Part shown: piece after piece, positions 34,111 through 42,649 of the stretch | How the letters are laid out: every line of letters begins with the position of its first letter | Position numbering within the stretch: position 1 is the stretch's first letter | Origin: Candidatus Nitrosopumilus sp. | GTDB lineage: Archaea > Thermoproteota > Nitrososphaeria > Nitrososphaerales > Nitrosopumilaceae | Assembly: GCA_021268355.1 (NCBI GenBank) | Contig: JAJETY010000006.1 | Span: 1-47,787 of the forward strand | Direction of reading: 5' to 3' | DNA: 47,787 bases | Notes under the pieces: generated by a model | What the model saw: the letters and a program-made list of their open reading frames with translations, nothing else | Databases searched by the model: none | Told to the model about the DNA's origin: nothing | Position numbers and translations under genes: made by a program

Positions 34111-34668
34111 ATGTCAACTGCTTCATTAAGGCGTGATCATGAATTGATTGAAAAAGTTGTCAAAGCAATGGATGCAACAATTCAATTATTAAATGAAAAT
34201 AAAAAAATTCCTGAATCGATTTTACTTCCTGTAATTGATTTTTCAAAAAACTTTACAGATGTTTGTCATCATAGTAAAGAAGAAAACTCTTTGTTCCCTG
34301 CATTAGAACAAGCTGGAATGCCAAAAAATATGGGTCCTATTGCAATGATGTTAATGGATCATGAACGTTCTAGAGAAATTGGAGCAAACATGGAAGCATC
34401 GGCAAAAGAATATCTTTCTTCAGGTGAATCTGAAAAATTAATTTCTGATATGACACAATATGTGGAACATATTACTGAACATCTTTGGAAAGAAAATAAT
34501 CGACTGTTTATGATGGCAGAAGCCAGGTTACAATATGTTGCACAAAAAGTTGATGGAGAATTAAATGAAATTGAAGCAACAAAACTCAAAGATTTAGGAA
34601 AATCTAGAGAACACTATGAAGAACTGGCTGAAAATCTTACACGAGATGTAGCTGAGCACGGAAATTAG
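34111..34668 (+). CDS. Hemerythrin-like (HHE) di-iron protein
   Basis: Binds O2, NO or iron through a four-helix bundle. The 185 residues contain His10 (RRDHEL), His53 and His54 with Glu57 or Glu58 (CHHSKEE), His84 (MDHER), His120 and His124 (HITEHLWKEN) with Glu128. These form the usual ligand set of the DcrH-type family. A ~50-residue charged helix follows the bundle. Likely roles are oxygen or nitric oxide sensing or protection; NO is an intermediate in ammonia oxidation. The acidic-tailed protein begins 2 bases after its stop. Confidence 0.9.
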   Translation: MSTASLRRDHELIEKVVKAMDATIQLLNENKKIPESILLPVIDFSKNFTDVCHHSKEENSLFPALEQAGMPKNMGPIAMMLMDHERSREIGANMEASAKEYLSSGESEKLISDMTQYVEHITEHLWKENNRLFMMAEARLQYVAQKVDGELNEIEATKLKDLGKSREHYEELAENLTRDVAEHGN

Positions 34669-34670
34669 CC

Positions 34671-34988
34671 TTGACAGACAGCATATTTGGGCAGGTAATT
34701 GCAGTAAGAAAATTTGTTAATGGAGACATTGAATTAGATTTCTATCATGATGATAAAGTGACTCAATACCGATATTCATCAGATCCGAGTCGATTGGGAA
34801 ACTTCCCAAAAGAACTTGCTGAAACCTTGGCATCTGCACTGTCTTCAGATATCTGCATTGAAATTTTCTTTGCAGATGATGGAACCCCAACACATATCCA
34901 ATTGGAAGAATGTGATGATGAAGATGATGATGAAGATGATGATGAAGATGATGATGAAGATGATGATGAAGATGATGATGATGATTAG
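34671..34988 (+). CDS. Small protein with an acidic repeat tail
   Basis: The 105-residue product starts at TTG, 2 bases after the hemerythrin stop. Residues 1-80 form a compact domain (FGQVIAVRKFVNGDIELDFY, TQYRYSSDPSRLGNFPKELA) of unknown family. The last 25 residues are EDDD repeats. The acidic tail could bind metal or basic proteins; it is opposite in charge to the Lys-rich protein two genes upstream. Function unknown. Confidence 0.75.
   Translation: MTDSIFGQVIAVRKFVNGDIELDFYHDDKVTQYRYSSDPSRLGNFPKELAETLASALSSDICIEIFFADDGTPTHIQLEECDDEDDDEDDDEDDDEDDDEDDDDD
34914..34985 (+). repeat. 12-bp tandem repeat encoding Asp/Glu tail
   Basis: About six copies of gaagatgatgat make up the 3' end of the acidic-tail gene, with the last copy drifting. 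Like the array at the window start, it is a 12-base coding microsatellite likely to vary in length. Confidence 0.9.
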
Positions 34989-34995
34989 AAGATCT

Positions 34996-35108
34996 TGACG
35001 AGGACTTGTCATAGAGGAATCATGAACTTCAAGTGTATCTCAAAGCTCAAGGCGTTCCCAAGATCTCTTTGATCTTCACTCAATACATGTCGTCGAGTGT
35101 CCTCGTCA
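34996..35108 (-). ncRNA. Candidate structured RNA, about 113 nt
   Basis: The ends form a perfect 10-bp helix: TGACGAGGAC at 34996-35005 and its complement at 35099-35108. Inside are a second perfect hairpin (AAGATC-N5-GATCTT, 35060-35076) and a third stem (CACTC/GAGTG, 35077-35099), giving a multi-branched fold. GC is about 44%, well above neighbouring intergenic DNA. On the minus strand, a TATA-like element (acttaaat as read on the plus strand, centre about 35134) lies 26 bases upstream of 35108, placing transcription start exactly at the closing helix. It matches no RNA family I can recognise; I checked for tRNA, 5S and SRP features and found none. Confidence 0.6.
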
Positions 35109-35129
35109 CATATAATACGCTAAAATTGT

Positions 35130-35137
35130 ACTTAAAT
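35130..35137 (-). promoter_or_regulatory. Minus-strand TATA-like element for the candidate RNA
   Basis: On the minus strand this reads ATTTAAGT. Its centre is 26 bases upstream of 35108, the first base of the closing helix. The spacing agrees with the protein-gene promoters in this window. Confidence 0.5.
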
Positions 35138-35164
35138 GATACTCATAATTTCACTTCTGAAAAA

Positions 35165-36556
35165 TTATTCTACGTAATGATGATGAGTCAAGTTATCATA
35201 GAATCTGACTGATTTTAGATTTACGAATTCTAACATTCCATATCTTGATAACTCTCTTCCAAATCCACTATGTTTTATTCCACCAAATGGGATTCTGGGA
35301 TCTGAAATAACAACATTGTTTACACTAACAATTCCCGATTCAATTCTTCTTGACATTTTGTCTGCCTTAGCAAGATCTTTGGTCCAAATACTTGCACCTA
35401 ATCCAAATTCACTATCATTTGCCATCTTAATTGCTTCACTTTCATTCTCTACAATTGTTATGGGTGCCACTGGTCCAAAAGTTTCCTCTTTTGCTATTCT
35501 CATATCTGGTGTAATATTTGTCAAAATTGTTGGTTTGTAGAAATATCCCTTAGCATCTATCTCTTCTCCTCCTAACAAGACTTCCGCACCTTTTGCCTTT
35601 GCATCCTCAACAATACCTGAAATTGTTTCTAACCCATCTTTACTTGATAGTGGACCAATATCTGTTTCAATTGACATTGGATCCCCTACCTTTAGTTGAG
35701 ATGCCTTTTTGATAAATAACTCAATAAAGTCTTTAGCAATATTCTTGCCTACAAAGAATCTTTTTGAGGCAACGCAACTTTGACCACAATTGATGAATCT
35801 TCCTTTAACTGCTCCTTCTGCTGCCTTTTCTATAATGGCATCATCTAAAACAATGAAAGGATCACTCCCACCTAATTCTAAAACACATTTTTTTAGATTC
35901 ATTGCAGATCTCTCACCAACCTTTGCTCCTGCATTAGTACTTCCAGTGAATGTAACTGCATTAACTTCTGAATCAATTAGGTGATTTGCAGAATCGACAC
36001 TCCCAATAACAGTAGAAAACACACCTTCAGGTATTCCCGCATCTGCAAATGCTTTTTCAATTTCTATTCCAGATTGCATGGTCACTCTAGATGGTTTCAT
36101 GACAATTACATTTCCTGCCATCAAACATGGAGCTGCAAATCTTAGAGCTTGCCAATATGGAAAATTCCATGGCATAATGGAACCAATTACCCCTAATGGC
36201 TCAAATGTAAGAAAACTCTTTCTAGCATCAGTGTTTAATACTTCATCAGAAAGAAAACTGTCTCCATGATCTGCATAAAACTCTAAAGCCCATGCACATT
36301 TTTCAACTTCGCCAATTGATTCTTTTAGTGCCTTACCCATTTCACTAGTTGCAATTTTTGCTAACTCTGTTTTGTTTTTCTTCAAATGTTCAACTAAATT
36401 GTAAATGTAACTTCTCCGTTTTTCATAATCTTTTTTCCATTCTGGAAATGCCCTTTTTGATTTTCTAACTAATTCAAATACCTGATCTTTATCCATTGCT
36501 GAAAATGTGGTAATATCTTCACCTGTTGCTGGATTTACTGTAGTGATCTGACTCAG
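35165..36556 (-). CDS. Aldehyde dehydrogenase (succinate-semialdehyde type), possible non-AUG start
   Basis: NAD(P)-dependent oxidation of an aldehyde to the acid. From the ATG at 36496 the product is 443 residues, with MPWNFPYWQ, VLELGGSDPF (catalytic Glu) and NCGQSCVAS (catalytic Cys). But the same frame continues upstream to 36562 and encodes ITTVNPATGEDITTFSA, the usual N-terminal strand of this family. No ATG, GTG or TTG lies there; a CTG at 36554-36556 sits about 26-28 bases after a TATA-like AATAAATAAG on the minus strand. I give the extended gene; if only AUG is used, it starts at 36496. The succinate-semialdehyde role suits the 4-hydroxybutyrate part of the carbon cycle but is not proven. 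Confidence 0.85.
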   Translation of the reverse strand: MSQITTVNPATGEDITTFSAMDKDQVFELVRKSKRAFPEWKKDYEKRRSYIYNLVEHLKKNKTELAKIATSEMGKALKESIGEVEKCAWALEFYADHGDSFLSDEVLNTDARKSFLTFEPLGVIGSIMPWNFPYWQALRFAAPCLMAGNVIVMKPSRVTMQSGIEIEKAFADAGIPEGVFSTVIGSVDSANHLIDSEVNAVTFTGSTNAGAKVGERSAMNLKKCVLELGGSDPFIVLDDAIIEKAAEGAVKGRFINCGQSCVASKRFFVGKNIAKDFIELFIKKASQLKVGDPMSIETDIGPLSSKDGLETISGIVEDAKAKGAEVLLGGEEIDAKGYFYKPTILTNITPDMRIAKEETFGPVAPITIVENESEAIKMANDSEFGLGASIWTKDLAKADKMSRRIESGIVSVNNVVISDPRIPFGGIKHSGFGRELSRYGMLEFVNLKSVRFYDNLTHHHYVE

Positions 36557-36620
36557 GATCTCTTAGAAATATCTCTCTTATTTATTCTAGTAACTTAAAA
36601 TTCAATATTTTTTAATCTTG

Positions 36621-37136
36621 TTAGAAAATCTGCTGCATATCTTTTTTGATTTCATCAATTTTCTTTTGATATGCCTTTTTTGATTTATCATTCTTTTTTA
36701 GATTTAATACATTTCCACATGAGGGACACTTGAACATTCCTTCAAGTGCATCTTCAAATGTTACTCGTGGACAATCCTCATTTCCACAATGATAAAAATC
36801 TGATGCATTTTCATAATCTAATCTTTGTTGCAATCTCTCTTCGATTTTCTTTTTTTGATTTTCAATGAAATGTTCTACTTCCTCTCTCCTTGTTCTCCAT
36901 CTATAGACAAACCATCCTTTTCTTTCATCTTTTACTCTAATTCCTGTAATGAGTGATTTTCCAAAAAGATCATACAACACCTTTCTCACCATGTTGATTC
37001 TAAGTCCAGTAGAGCTAGCAATCTCTTCATCTGTAGCATCTTCTGCTTTCAATAGGGAACGAGCAACTTTGAGATATTCGTCTCCTCCGATCATAGAAGC
37101 AATTCTAACAAAAGGATCTTCGTATTTATCTACCAA
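36621..37136 (-). CDS. tfe: Transcription factor E (TFE alpha)
   Basis: Archaeal TFIIE-alpha homologue that helps RNA polymerase open promoter DNA. The 171 residues have an extended winged helix (~1-85: EEIASSTGLRINMVRKVLYDL, GWFVYRWRTRREEV), a coiled linker (~90-110) and a C4 zinc ribbon (CGNEDCPR...CPSCGN, ~117-143), then a Lys-rich tail. Size and order match archaeal TFE. It is the last gene of a minus-strand block with aTrm56 and HflX. Confidence 0.95.
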   Translation of the reverse strand: MVDKYEDPFVRIASMIGGDEYLKVARSLLKAEDATDEEIASSTGLRINMVRKVLYDLFGKSLITGIRVKDERKGWFVYRWRTRREEVEHFIENQKKKIEERLQQRLDYENASDFYHCGNEDCPRVTFEDALEGMFKCPSCGNVLNLKKNDKSKKAYQKKIDEIKKDMQQIF

Positions 37137-37162
37137 CTCAAATTTCTCCCGATTTTCTATTA

Positions 37163-37696
37163 TTAATCCCTTGTTTCTTTTACCTGAACATTTTTGCCTG
37201 ATTTCGTGGGTATAATCTTCCGCTTTGCATTTGAAAATTCTTTCTCAAACTGCATACCCTCTTGAATACGATCCAAGAGAATGGCAAGGGCACTTATTTC
37301 TGAATGTGGCTGAGTACCTACTCCGACATTGTAATCTGCTAACTCATAAATTTCTCTAGGAACTTTCTCAGCACCTACAACAATTAGCAATTTTTCTTCT
37401 TTTCGAATTTTTTCTTGAATGGTATTAATTTTTTCACCATACATTGAAAGATGAACGATCTTGAAACTCTCATCTTTTTTCTTTTTAATTATTGGCTTCC
37501 AACTTTCTATAAATTCAATAACAAAATTACCTCCCCAAGTATCATTAATTTTTCCCACTGTGTCTTTAATTTCTGGATTAACTTCTGTCATGAATATTCT
37601 ATCTGCACCAAATGCTCTAGAAACTAATGCTACGTGAGTTGTAACTCTGTCATCTCTAACTAGTCTCTGCCCAATTCGTAAAACTTCAATTACCAA
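37163..37696 (-). CDS. tRNA (cytidine-56) 2'-O-methyltransferase, aTrm56
   Basis: SPOUT methyltransferase that modifies C56 in the tRNA T loop. I prefer the TTG at 37696, giving [11 protein letters not shown], which matches the family N-terminus; an ATG at 37723 would add nine unlike residues. [18 protein letters not shown] (~12-30) and [29 protein letters not shown] (knot region, ~115-145) are diagnostic. The start overlaps the end of hflX by 11 bases. A Lys-rich C-terminus follows. Confidence 0.9.
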   Translation of the reverse strand: MVIEVLRIGQRLVRDDRVTTHVALVSRAFGADRIFMTEVNPEIKDTVGKINDTWGGNFVIEFIESWKPIIKKKKDESFKIVHLSMYGEKINTIQEKIRKEEKLLIVVGAEKVPREIYELADYNVGVGTQPHSEISALAILLDRIQEGMQFEKEFSNAKRKIIPTKSGKNVQVKETRD

Positions 37697-38798
37697 ATGC
37701 TTTTTGCACTCCGTTATTTTCAAATTTATGAGAATTGTAACTTTCTAAGATGTCCTTTATCAATTCTTTGAGTTCATCTACATTATTTCCTGTTTTTGCA
37801 GAAACTGGAATCCATTTTTTATTATCTACTAAATTTAATGTTTCAATTTTTTCCTCAATCTCACTATCTTCAAGTAAATCTGATTTGTTTAGCGCATAGA
37901 CCATTTTATCTTTCTCAACTCCTAATTCACTAAGGGTTCTCATACAACTAGAAAATTTCTTTTTTAATTCAAATATAGAATCACTAATGTCAATAACCAC
38001 TATTATGATATCTGTGTGACCTAATTCTTCTAAAGTTGATTTGAATGCATCAATCATGTATGCGGGTAATTTACTGATAAAGCCTACCGTATCTGAAATC
38101 AAAAATGGTTCTTGATTAATAATGACTCTCCGTGTAGTAGTAGAAAGCGTTGTAAATAATTCGCTACTCTGATCTCTTGTTTCTCCTGTCATTATGTTAA
38201 ACAAGGTTGTCTTACCTGCCGAAGTGTATCCGGCTAATGATATAGTCTTGAATCCCATTCTCTTTCTTCCCTGTCTATGTAACTCTCTTTGTTTTCCAGC
38301 TTTTTCTAATTTTGATCTAACCGTACTCATTCTATGTTTGATATCGTTGTAATAGACATCAACTTCGAATTTTCCTATTCCCATAAATCCTGGCTGTTCC
38401 CCCATGCTGGAAAGTCTAACCTTTTCTTTTGCTCTTGCCATTTCATATCTTAGCTGAGCTAACTTTACTTGTAATTTTGATTCTGCGCTTGATGCTCTAC
38501 TTTCAAAAATTTCTAAAATCAGAGCTTCTCTATCTAAAACTTCCCTATGTAATACAGATGCTAAATTATAATTCTGACTAGGTTTTAGAACTTCATCATA
38601 AACTATGACATCTGGTCTAATCTTTTCTGAAATCTCTTCTAATCTTTCTAAAATTCCTCCACTAATGCCGTATTTTGGTCTCTTCAAAAATTTCTGCTTG
38701 ATCGTGTGTACTACTTGAAATCCTGCCGCATCACACAGACCTTTGGCCTCATTAATGACATCTTCTTTATCATATGTGATTAAAATTGCTGATTTCAT
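37686..38798 (-). CDS. hflX: GTPase HflX
   Basis: Ribosome-associated GTPase. The 370 residues have the HflX N-terminal domain (~1-110; [25 protein letters not shown]), a coiled coil (~120-175), and a G domain with P-loop [11 protein letters not shown] (~195), [10 protein letters not shown] (G3), NKSD (G4) and VSAKTG (G5). In bacteria HflX splits stalled ribosomes; archaeal HflX binds the large subunit. It shares a transcript with aTrm56. Confidence 0.94.
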   Translation of the reverse strand: MKSAILITYDKEDVINEAKGLCDAAGFQVVHTIKQKFLKRPKYGISGGILERLEEISEKIRPDVIVYDEVLKPSQNYNLASVLHREVLDREALILEIFESRASSAESKLQVKLAQLRYEMARAKEKVRLSSMGEQPGFMGIGKFEVDVYYNDIKHRMSTVRSKLEKAGKQRELHRQGRKRMGFKTISLAGYTSAGKTTLFNIMTGETRDQSSELFTTLSTTTRRVIINQEPFLISDTVGFISKLPAYMIDAFKSTLEELGHTDIIIVVIDISDSIFELKKKFSSCMRTLSELGVEKDKMVYALNKSDLLEDSEIEEKIETLNLVDNKKWIPVSAKTGNNVDELKELIKDILESYNSHKFENNGVQKAFGN

Positions 38799-38853
38799 TT
38801 TGATTCCATGTTTTTAATATAACTCGAGTTAAATATTCTAACTATCCTGTAAC

Positions 38854-39900
38854 CTATTCACTTTTTTTGATTGCTTTTTCTATATTCATGTTTAAGACTA
38901 TTTCCGCAATATCACTGGCATATTCAGATATCCTTCTAATGTTCTCAGTCATTCTTCTGACTCGATAGATCTCTTCATCATCCTTTAGCGACTTTGATGC
39001 CTCTCTTACCTTTTTTTCAAATTTTACTATGTCGTTAGTTTTTTCAATGGTTTTTTCAGCCTGACTATAATCCTCCTTAAACAAGGATAGGCATGCATCA
39101 TCCAATACAGAAAGAGAGAATTCGTTCATTTCTTGAATTTTCTGCAAAATTTCTTTTTTAACTGATTTTTTGAATTCTAAAAGGTCTTGTGCAATAAATG
39201 CTGCATGATCTCCAGTCCTCTCAATATTTTTAACAACTAATCTATAACCCAAACAATCTCTTGGATTTCTAAAGCCCATCTCTTTTAGCATATGTTCATT
39301 TTGAATTGCAATTTTTAACTGACGAATAATATAGAACCCAAATCTATCTACCTCGTCATCAGTATTGATTACTTCTTGTGCTAAATCCAAATTGTTTTCC
39401 TTTACTGCTAAAATGGCATCGCTGGACATTGATTTTGCCAAGTGAATCATTCTTTTGAATGCGCCATCTACAGATAATTCCAATAAATTTACCAAAACTT
39501 GTACTGTTATCCCACTAGTAGAGTCTGAAATTATTTCAGAACCCATTAACATTCGCTTAACTGCTTCTTTGACCGTGTTTCTTTGAATAGGACTCAACCT
39601 TCCATCTTTTGGTCTTACATTGATAGTCTTAAAACCCAAAAAATAAAGTGAAATTAACTTTCTTACAATTGAAGACGCCTTTTCTTCAGAATTGATTTCA
39701 ATTACTGCTTCTTCTTTTTTTCTACTTCTCGATTCAAACTTTGGTGGGTAAAGCTCTAATGTTGATGAGCCTTTTCTTATCATTCTAATTTGATCCCCTT
39801 GTTTTAATCCTAAATCCATAATCCACTGTTTTGGTAATGAAACTATATACGATGATTTACCTGTAAATTGAATTTTCCTTGTTTCCTCTCTTTGTTCCAT
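38854..39900 (-). CDS. PhoU-domain regulator with N-terminal AbrB-like domain
   Basis: The 348 residues begin with an AbrB/SpoVT-type DNA-binding fold (RKIQFTGKSSYIVSLPKQWIMDLGLKQGDQIRM, residues 8-40). Two PhoU-like helical bundles (~125-335) follow. This architecture is common in archaea and is annotated as a phosphate-uptake regulator. No phosphate transporter is nearby, so the regulon cannot be read here. The basic loop RSRKKEE suggests DNA or RNA contact. Confidence 0.85.
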   Translation of the reverse strand: MEQREETRKIQFTGKSSYIVSLPKQWIMDLGLKQGDQIRMIRKGSSTLELYPPKFESRSRKKEEAVIEINSEEKASSIVRKLISLYFLGFKTINVRPKDGRLSPIQRNTVKEAVKRMLMGSEIISDSTSGITVQVLVNLLELSVDGAFKRMIHLAKSMSSDAILAVKENNLDLAQEVINTDDEVDRFGFYIIRQLKIAIQNEHMLKEMGFRNPRDCLGYRLVVKNIERTGDHAAFIAQDLLEFKKSVKKEILQKIQEMNEFSLSVLDDACLSLFKEDYSQAEKTIEKTNDIVKFEKKVREASKSLKDDEEIYRVRRMTENIRRISEYASDIAEIVLNMNIEKAIKKSE

Positions 39901-39990
39901 AAACTAAATAAAAAAATTGAATCTATATAGTTTTTCATCTCTTATTATCTCATCATTGAACTAATATTTAGAAAGATATTCAGACTGATT

Positions 39991-40464
39991 ATGGATCATA
40001 TTCTAAAACTACAATCATCAATTGATTCTTTGTTTGGAAATGGTGTATCAAAACATCTTCCTAAAGATATTGAAATGACTTTCTCAAAAAAAACTGGAAG
40101 GATTAGAACTGTAATGCACAAAGGAAAATTATTGTGTACATTAAGAATTGATGGAGGTCTGGCAATCAGTCCCTACTTTGCTCAAATGCTCATGAAGAGT
40201 AAAAAATTCAGGGAAAACTGTGTTGAGATAAACAAGGATGCGGCTCCATTTGTTCAAGAAGGAAGATCAGTATTTTGTAAACATGTTGTAAAATGTGGAA
40301 AAAATGTTAGAATCTCATCTGACACTCCAGTCTTATTCAAAAATAAAGTAATAGCAGTAGGTAGGGCTGTTTTATCCTGTGAAATGATTTCTGATTTTGA
40401 TAGAGGTGTGGCAGTGAAGGTTAGAGATAGTTTAAAAAGTCGTAAAGAGGAAAAAGAACCATGA
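39991..40464 (+). CDS. PUA-domain RNA-binding protein
   Basis: The 157 residues hold an N-terminal domain (1-75) and a C-terminal PUA domain (~80-150; DAAPFVQEGRSVFCKHVVKC, VIAVGRAVLSCEMI). Stand-alone proteins of this kind in archaea are predicted RNA-binding proteins. Its stop overlaps the NAC gene by 4 bases (ATGA), so they are translated together, in keeping with a translation-related role. Confidence 0.88.
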   Translation: MDHILKLQSSIDSLFGNGVSKHLPKDIEMTFSKKTGRIRTVMHKGKLLCTLRIDGGLAISPYFAQMLMKSKKFRENCVEINKDAAPFVQEGRSVFCKHVVKCGKNVRISSDTPVLFKNKVIAVGRAVLSCEMISDFDRGVAVKVRDSLKSRKEEKEP

Positions 40465-40802
40465 TGCGCGGAGGCAATCGCGAAATGCGGAGAATGATGG
40501 ATAAAATGGGTCTAGACATGAATGAGCTATCCAATGTTCAGGAAGTCATAATTAAGACTGATAAAAAAGAGATCATTATTTCGAAACCCTCCGTAACTGA
40601 AATGAAAGCCAAAGATAATTCCATTTTCACTGTTACTGCAGATAGTTATGAGGAAAGAGAATTAGAGGTTCCTATTTTCTCCGAAGAGGACATTCAACTA
40701 GTTAGTCAGCAAGCAGGTGTTGATGAAGAAAAGGCCAAAAGTGCATTAGAGGAAGCAAAAGGCGATCTTGCAAGAGCTATTTTACTCCTAACTACCGGAT
40801 AA
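40461..40802 (+). CDS. Nascent polypeptide-associated complex protein (archaeal NAC)
   Basis: Ribosome-bound chaperone for emerging chains; archaeal NAC works as a homodimer. The 113 residues begin with a basic RGGNREMRRMM patch for ribosome contact, followed by the NAC beta-barrel (~20-70; VQEVIIKTDKKEIIISKP) and a C-terminal UBA domain (EEDIQLVSQQAGVDEEKA, residues ~75-113). The length matches archaeal NAC. It overlaps the PUA gene. Confidence 0.95.
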   Translation: MMRGGNREMRRMMDKMGLDMNELSNVQEVIIKTDKKEIIISKPSVTEMKAKDNSIFTVTADSYEERELEVPIFSEEDIQLVSQQAGVDEEKAKSALEEAKGDLARAILLLTTG

Positions 40803-40864
40803 TTTCTCATTTTATGCCTAAAAATGAATGATTTAAGTATTGGATTTTATGATATTGGGGTGTA

Positions 40865-41197
40865 ATGAGTATGGCTGAATCTAAAGTCACTGGAATCATC
40901 AAATCTCTAAATGCTCTAGAAGATGATATTGACTCCTTGAACAGCAAAGTTGGTGATATGAAAAAACAACTCTCACTAAAAGCTCAAAACGAGATTGATG
41001 CTCTTTTGGAAAAAACTAGAGAAATGGCAACAAAAGAAGCAGAAGTTATGATTAATGCTTCAAAAGAAAAGGCCACAGCAGACTCTGCAAAAATTGCTCA
41101 AGAAGGTGAATCTAAATTATCTGAAATTCAATCAAAAATTGATGCAAATTTTGATGAAGCAGTAAACCATGTTGTGTCAACTGTTTTGAAGGCATAA
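40865..41197 (+). CDS. Coiled-coil protein like A-type ATP synthase subunit H
   Basis: The 110 residues are nearly all helical, with Lys/Glu/Ala heptads (KAQNEIDALLEKTREMATKE, SKEKATADSAKIAQ) and no Cys. The composition matches the peripheral-stalk subunit H (AhaH) of archaeal ATP synthases. The other synthase genes are not in this window, so the assignment is tentative; a simple coiled-coil protein is the alternative. An internal ATG two codons downstream is an alternative start. Confidence 0.6.
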   Translation: MSMAESKVTGIIKSLNALEDDIDSLNSKVGDMKKQLSLKAQNEIDALLEKTREMATKEAEVMINASKEKATADSAKIAQEGESKLSEIQSKIDANFDEAVNHVVSTVLKA

Positions 41198-41218
41198 TCC
41201 TAAATCCTATATTCCGGT

Positions 41219-41881
41219 TTGTCAAATATCGACCCCTTACTTAATTCCCGTATTGGAGTTGCTACTACCTATGGTAAGCCATACTTTAGATTTTCAACAT
41301 ATCTTAAAGCCCTCAAATTGTCATTTGATTCAATTTTACCTGAGGATATCCAAAATTACTCAGGGCATCTAATTCTAACTACTCATAAAGAATCTCCAAA
41401 GAAATGTGAGACTCCCATTCTTCATGAAGATATTTTTGAACACCCTCCAACTGTAATTAGAGGAATCATGATGCAAAAACTCAATCTAGATTATGAAGAA
41501 AATGATCTCATTTTGGGAATAGATCCTGGTGAGAGAACTGGCTTGTCTGTGTCTTATTATGGAAAAGAAATTGAAAGTTCATTTCATTCATCCGTTGACA
41601 AATTAGTTGCTCATATTATTCAAGTTCTTGGTGGTCTCAGAGCTAAAAGAAAGATTATAAAAATTGGAAATGGTAACATGGGAATTGCAAAACAAATTGT
41701 AAATATGCTTAATCTCAAATTCTGCTCATCTTTTGAATTGGAGTTTGTTGACGAAAGAAAGACAAGTATGAAAATAAAAAATTTTAACCAAAGAGGAAAA
41801 CGAGATATGCTATCTGCAAAATTTATCTCTCAAAGAGATGGATACCGCTATTCCATTTTACCACTATCCATGACAGGCTAA
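41219..41881 (+). CDS. RuvC/YqgF-like RNase H-fold protein
   Basis: The 220 residues start at TTG. The second half has the RNase H-like core: LILGIDPGERTGLSVSYYG with Asp102, GNGNMGIAKQIVNML, EFVDERKTS (Asp178, Glu179) and RDMLSAKFI (Asp196). Four acidic residues placed this way match nucleases such as RuvC and YqgF. The first ~90 residues are unassigned. The family is found in archaea but I know of no set function; Holliday-junction or RNA processing are options. Confidence 0.65.
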   Translation: MSNIDPLLNSRIGVATTYGKPYFRFSTYLKALKLSFDSILPEDIQNYSGHLILTTHKESPKKCETPILHEDIFEHPPTVIRGIMMQKLNLDYEENDLILGIDPGERTGLSVSYYGKEIESSFHSSVDKLVAHIIQVLGGLRAKRKIIKIGNGNMGIAKQIVNMLNLKFCSSFELEFVDERKTSMKIKNFNQRGKRDMLSAKFISQRDGYRYSILPLSMTG

Positions 41882-42188
41882 TTTTTTAATTTTAGATAAA
41901 ATTCTCTTTTTCATAAGATCATACTTTAAGAGTATTTCAATTTTCTATATTTTTATAAGAAAAAACTGAAATTTTTCATCAAACAAGTATATTGACACAT
42001 ATCATTTTTTCAAGAAAAACGAAATTCAAACAATCTATACATATTTATTGAAGATTTTTTGTTTTTCGTTGAAACTAATTATTAAGAACACACAAATTAT
42101 TAAAATTTTTACAACTTTTAGATTTAATTTAACAAATTTTTATCGATCCATCCTTATATACTTATGAATTCTATATGATACTACCAAG
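41882..42188. other. AT-rich intergenic region with promoter for the downstream gene
   Basis: No gene seen in 307 bases of very AT-rich sequence. A TATA box (TTATATA, 42154-42160) lies 32 bases before the ATG at 42189, so transcription should start near 42183. The rest contains only poly-T and poly-A stretches. Confidence 0.6.
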
Positions 42189-42632
42189 ATGACTTGTAAA
42201 GGAATTTGTGTAAGATACAAGGCTCAAAAGCCTGTTGGAACCGGAAGATATGCTTCTGGACAACGTCGATGTCAAATTTGTGAAATATTCATCAAATGGG
42301 AAGGACTATGGTGTCCATGCTGTGGTTATAGATTAAGAACAAAACCACGTAATTTGAAATACAAAGCCAAATTACGTGCAAGAGTTGAGGCTGACTCAAT
42401 TGAAGCAAAATCTGTCGCAGAAGTTCAACCTGAAGTTGAAGAAATTGTAGTAAAAGCAAAATCTAAAGCAAAAACTGCAAAGGCAAAAACAACAAAGTCT
42501 AAGGAAAAAACTCCATGCAAATATTGTGAGAAATTGTTTGTCTATCCGGATAAACATGAAAAGAATTGCAAGAAGAATCCTGCACTAGTTGACGCTTCCC
42601 AAGAAAGTGAATCAATAGCAATAAAAGCATAA
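42189..42632 (+). CDS. Zinc-finger protein with Lys-rich linker
   Basis: The 147 residues have an N-terminal zinc ribbon (CQIC...CPCCGYR, residues ~28-48), a long Lys/Ala/Glu linker (~70-110) and a C-terminal zinc knuckle or C2HC-type finger (CKYCEKLFVYPDKHEKNC). Two separated fingers joined by a flexible basic arm suggest nucleic-acid binding. It looks thaumarchaeal in style. Function unknown. Confidence 0.8.
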   Translation: MTCKGICVRYKAQKPVGTGRYASGQRRCQICEIFIKWEGLWCPCCGYRLRTKPRNLKYKAKLRARVEADSIEAKSVAEVQPEVEEIVVKAKSKAKTAKAKTTKSKEKTPCKYCEKLFVYPDKHEKNCKKNPALVDASQESESIAIKA

Positions 42633-42649
42633 GACTTGTTCATAGCTTA

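Noticed and set aside
34816-34998. Plus-strand Met/Lys-repeat frame over the acidic-tail gene
   Set aside because: It is only another frame of the GAT/GAA repeat and has no independent support.
34996-35108. 5S rRNA
   Set aside because: Length and closing helix fit, but the conserved 5S internal segments (such as CCGAAC and GGAAG-TTAAGC) are missing on both strands.
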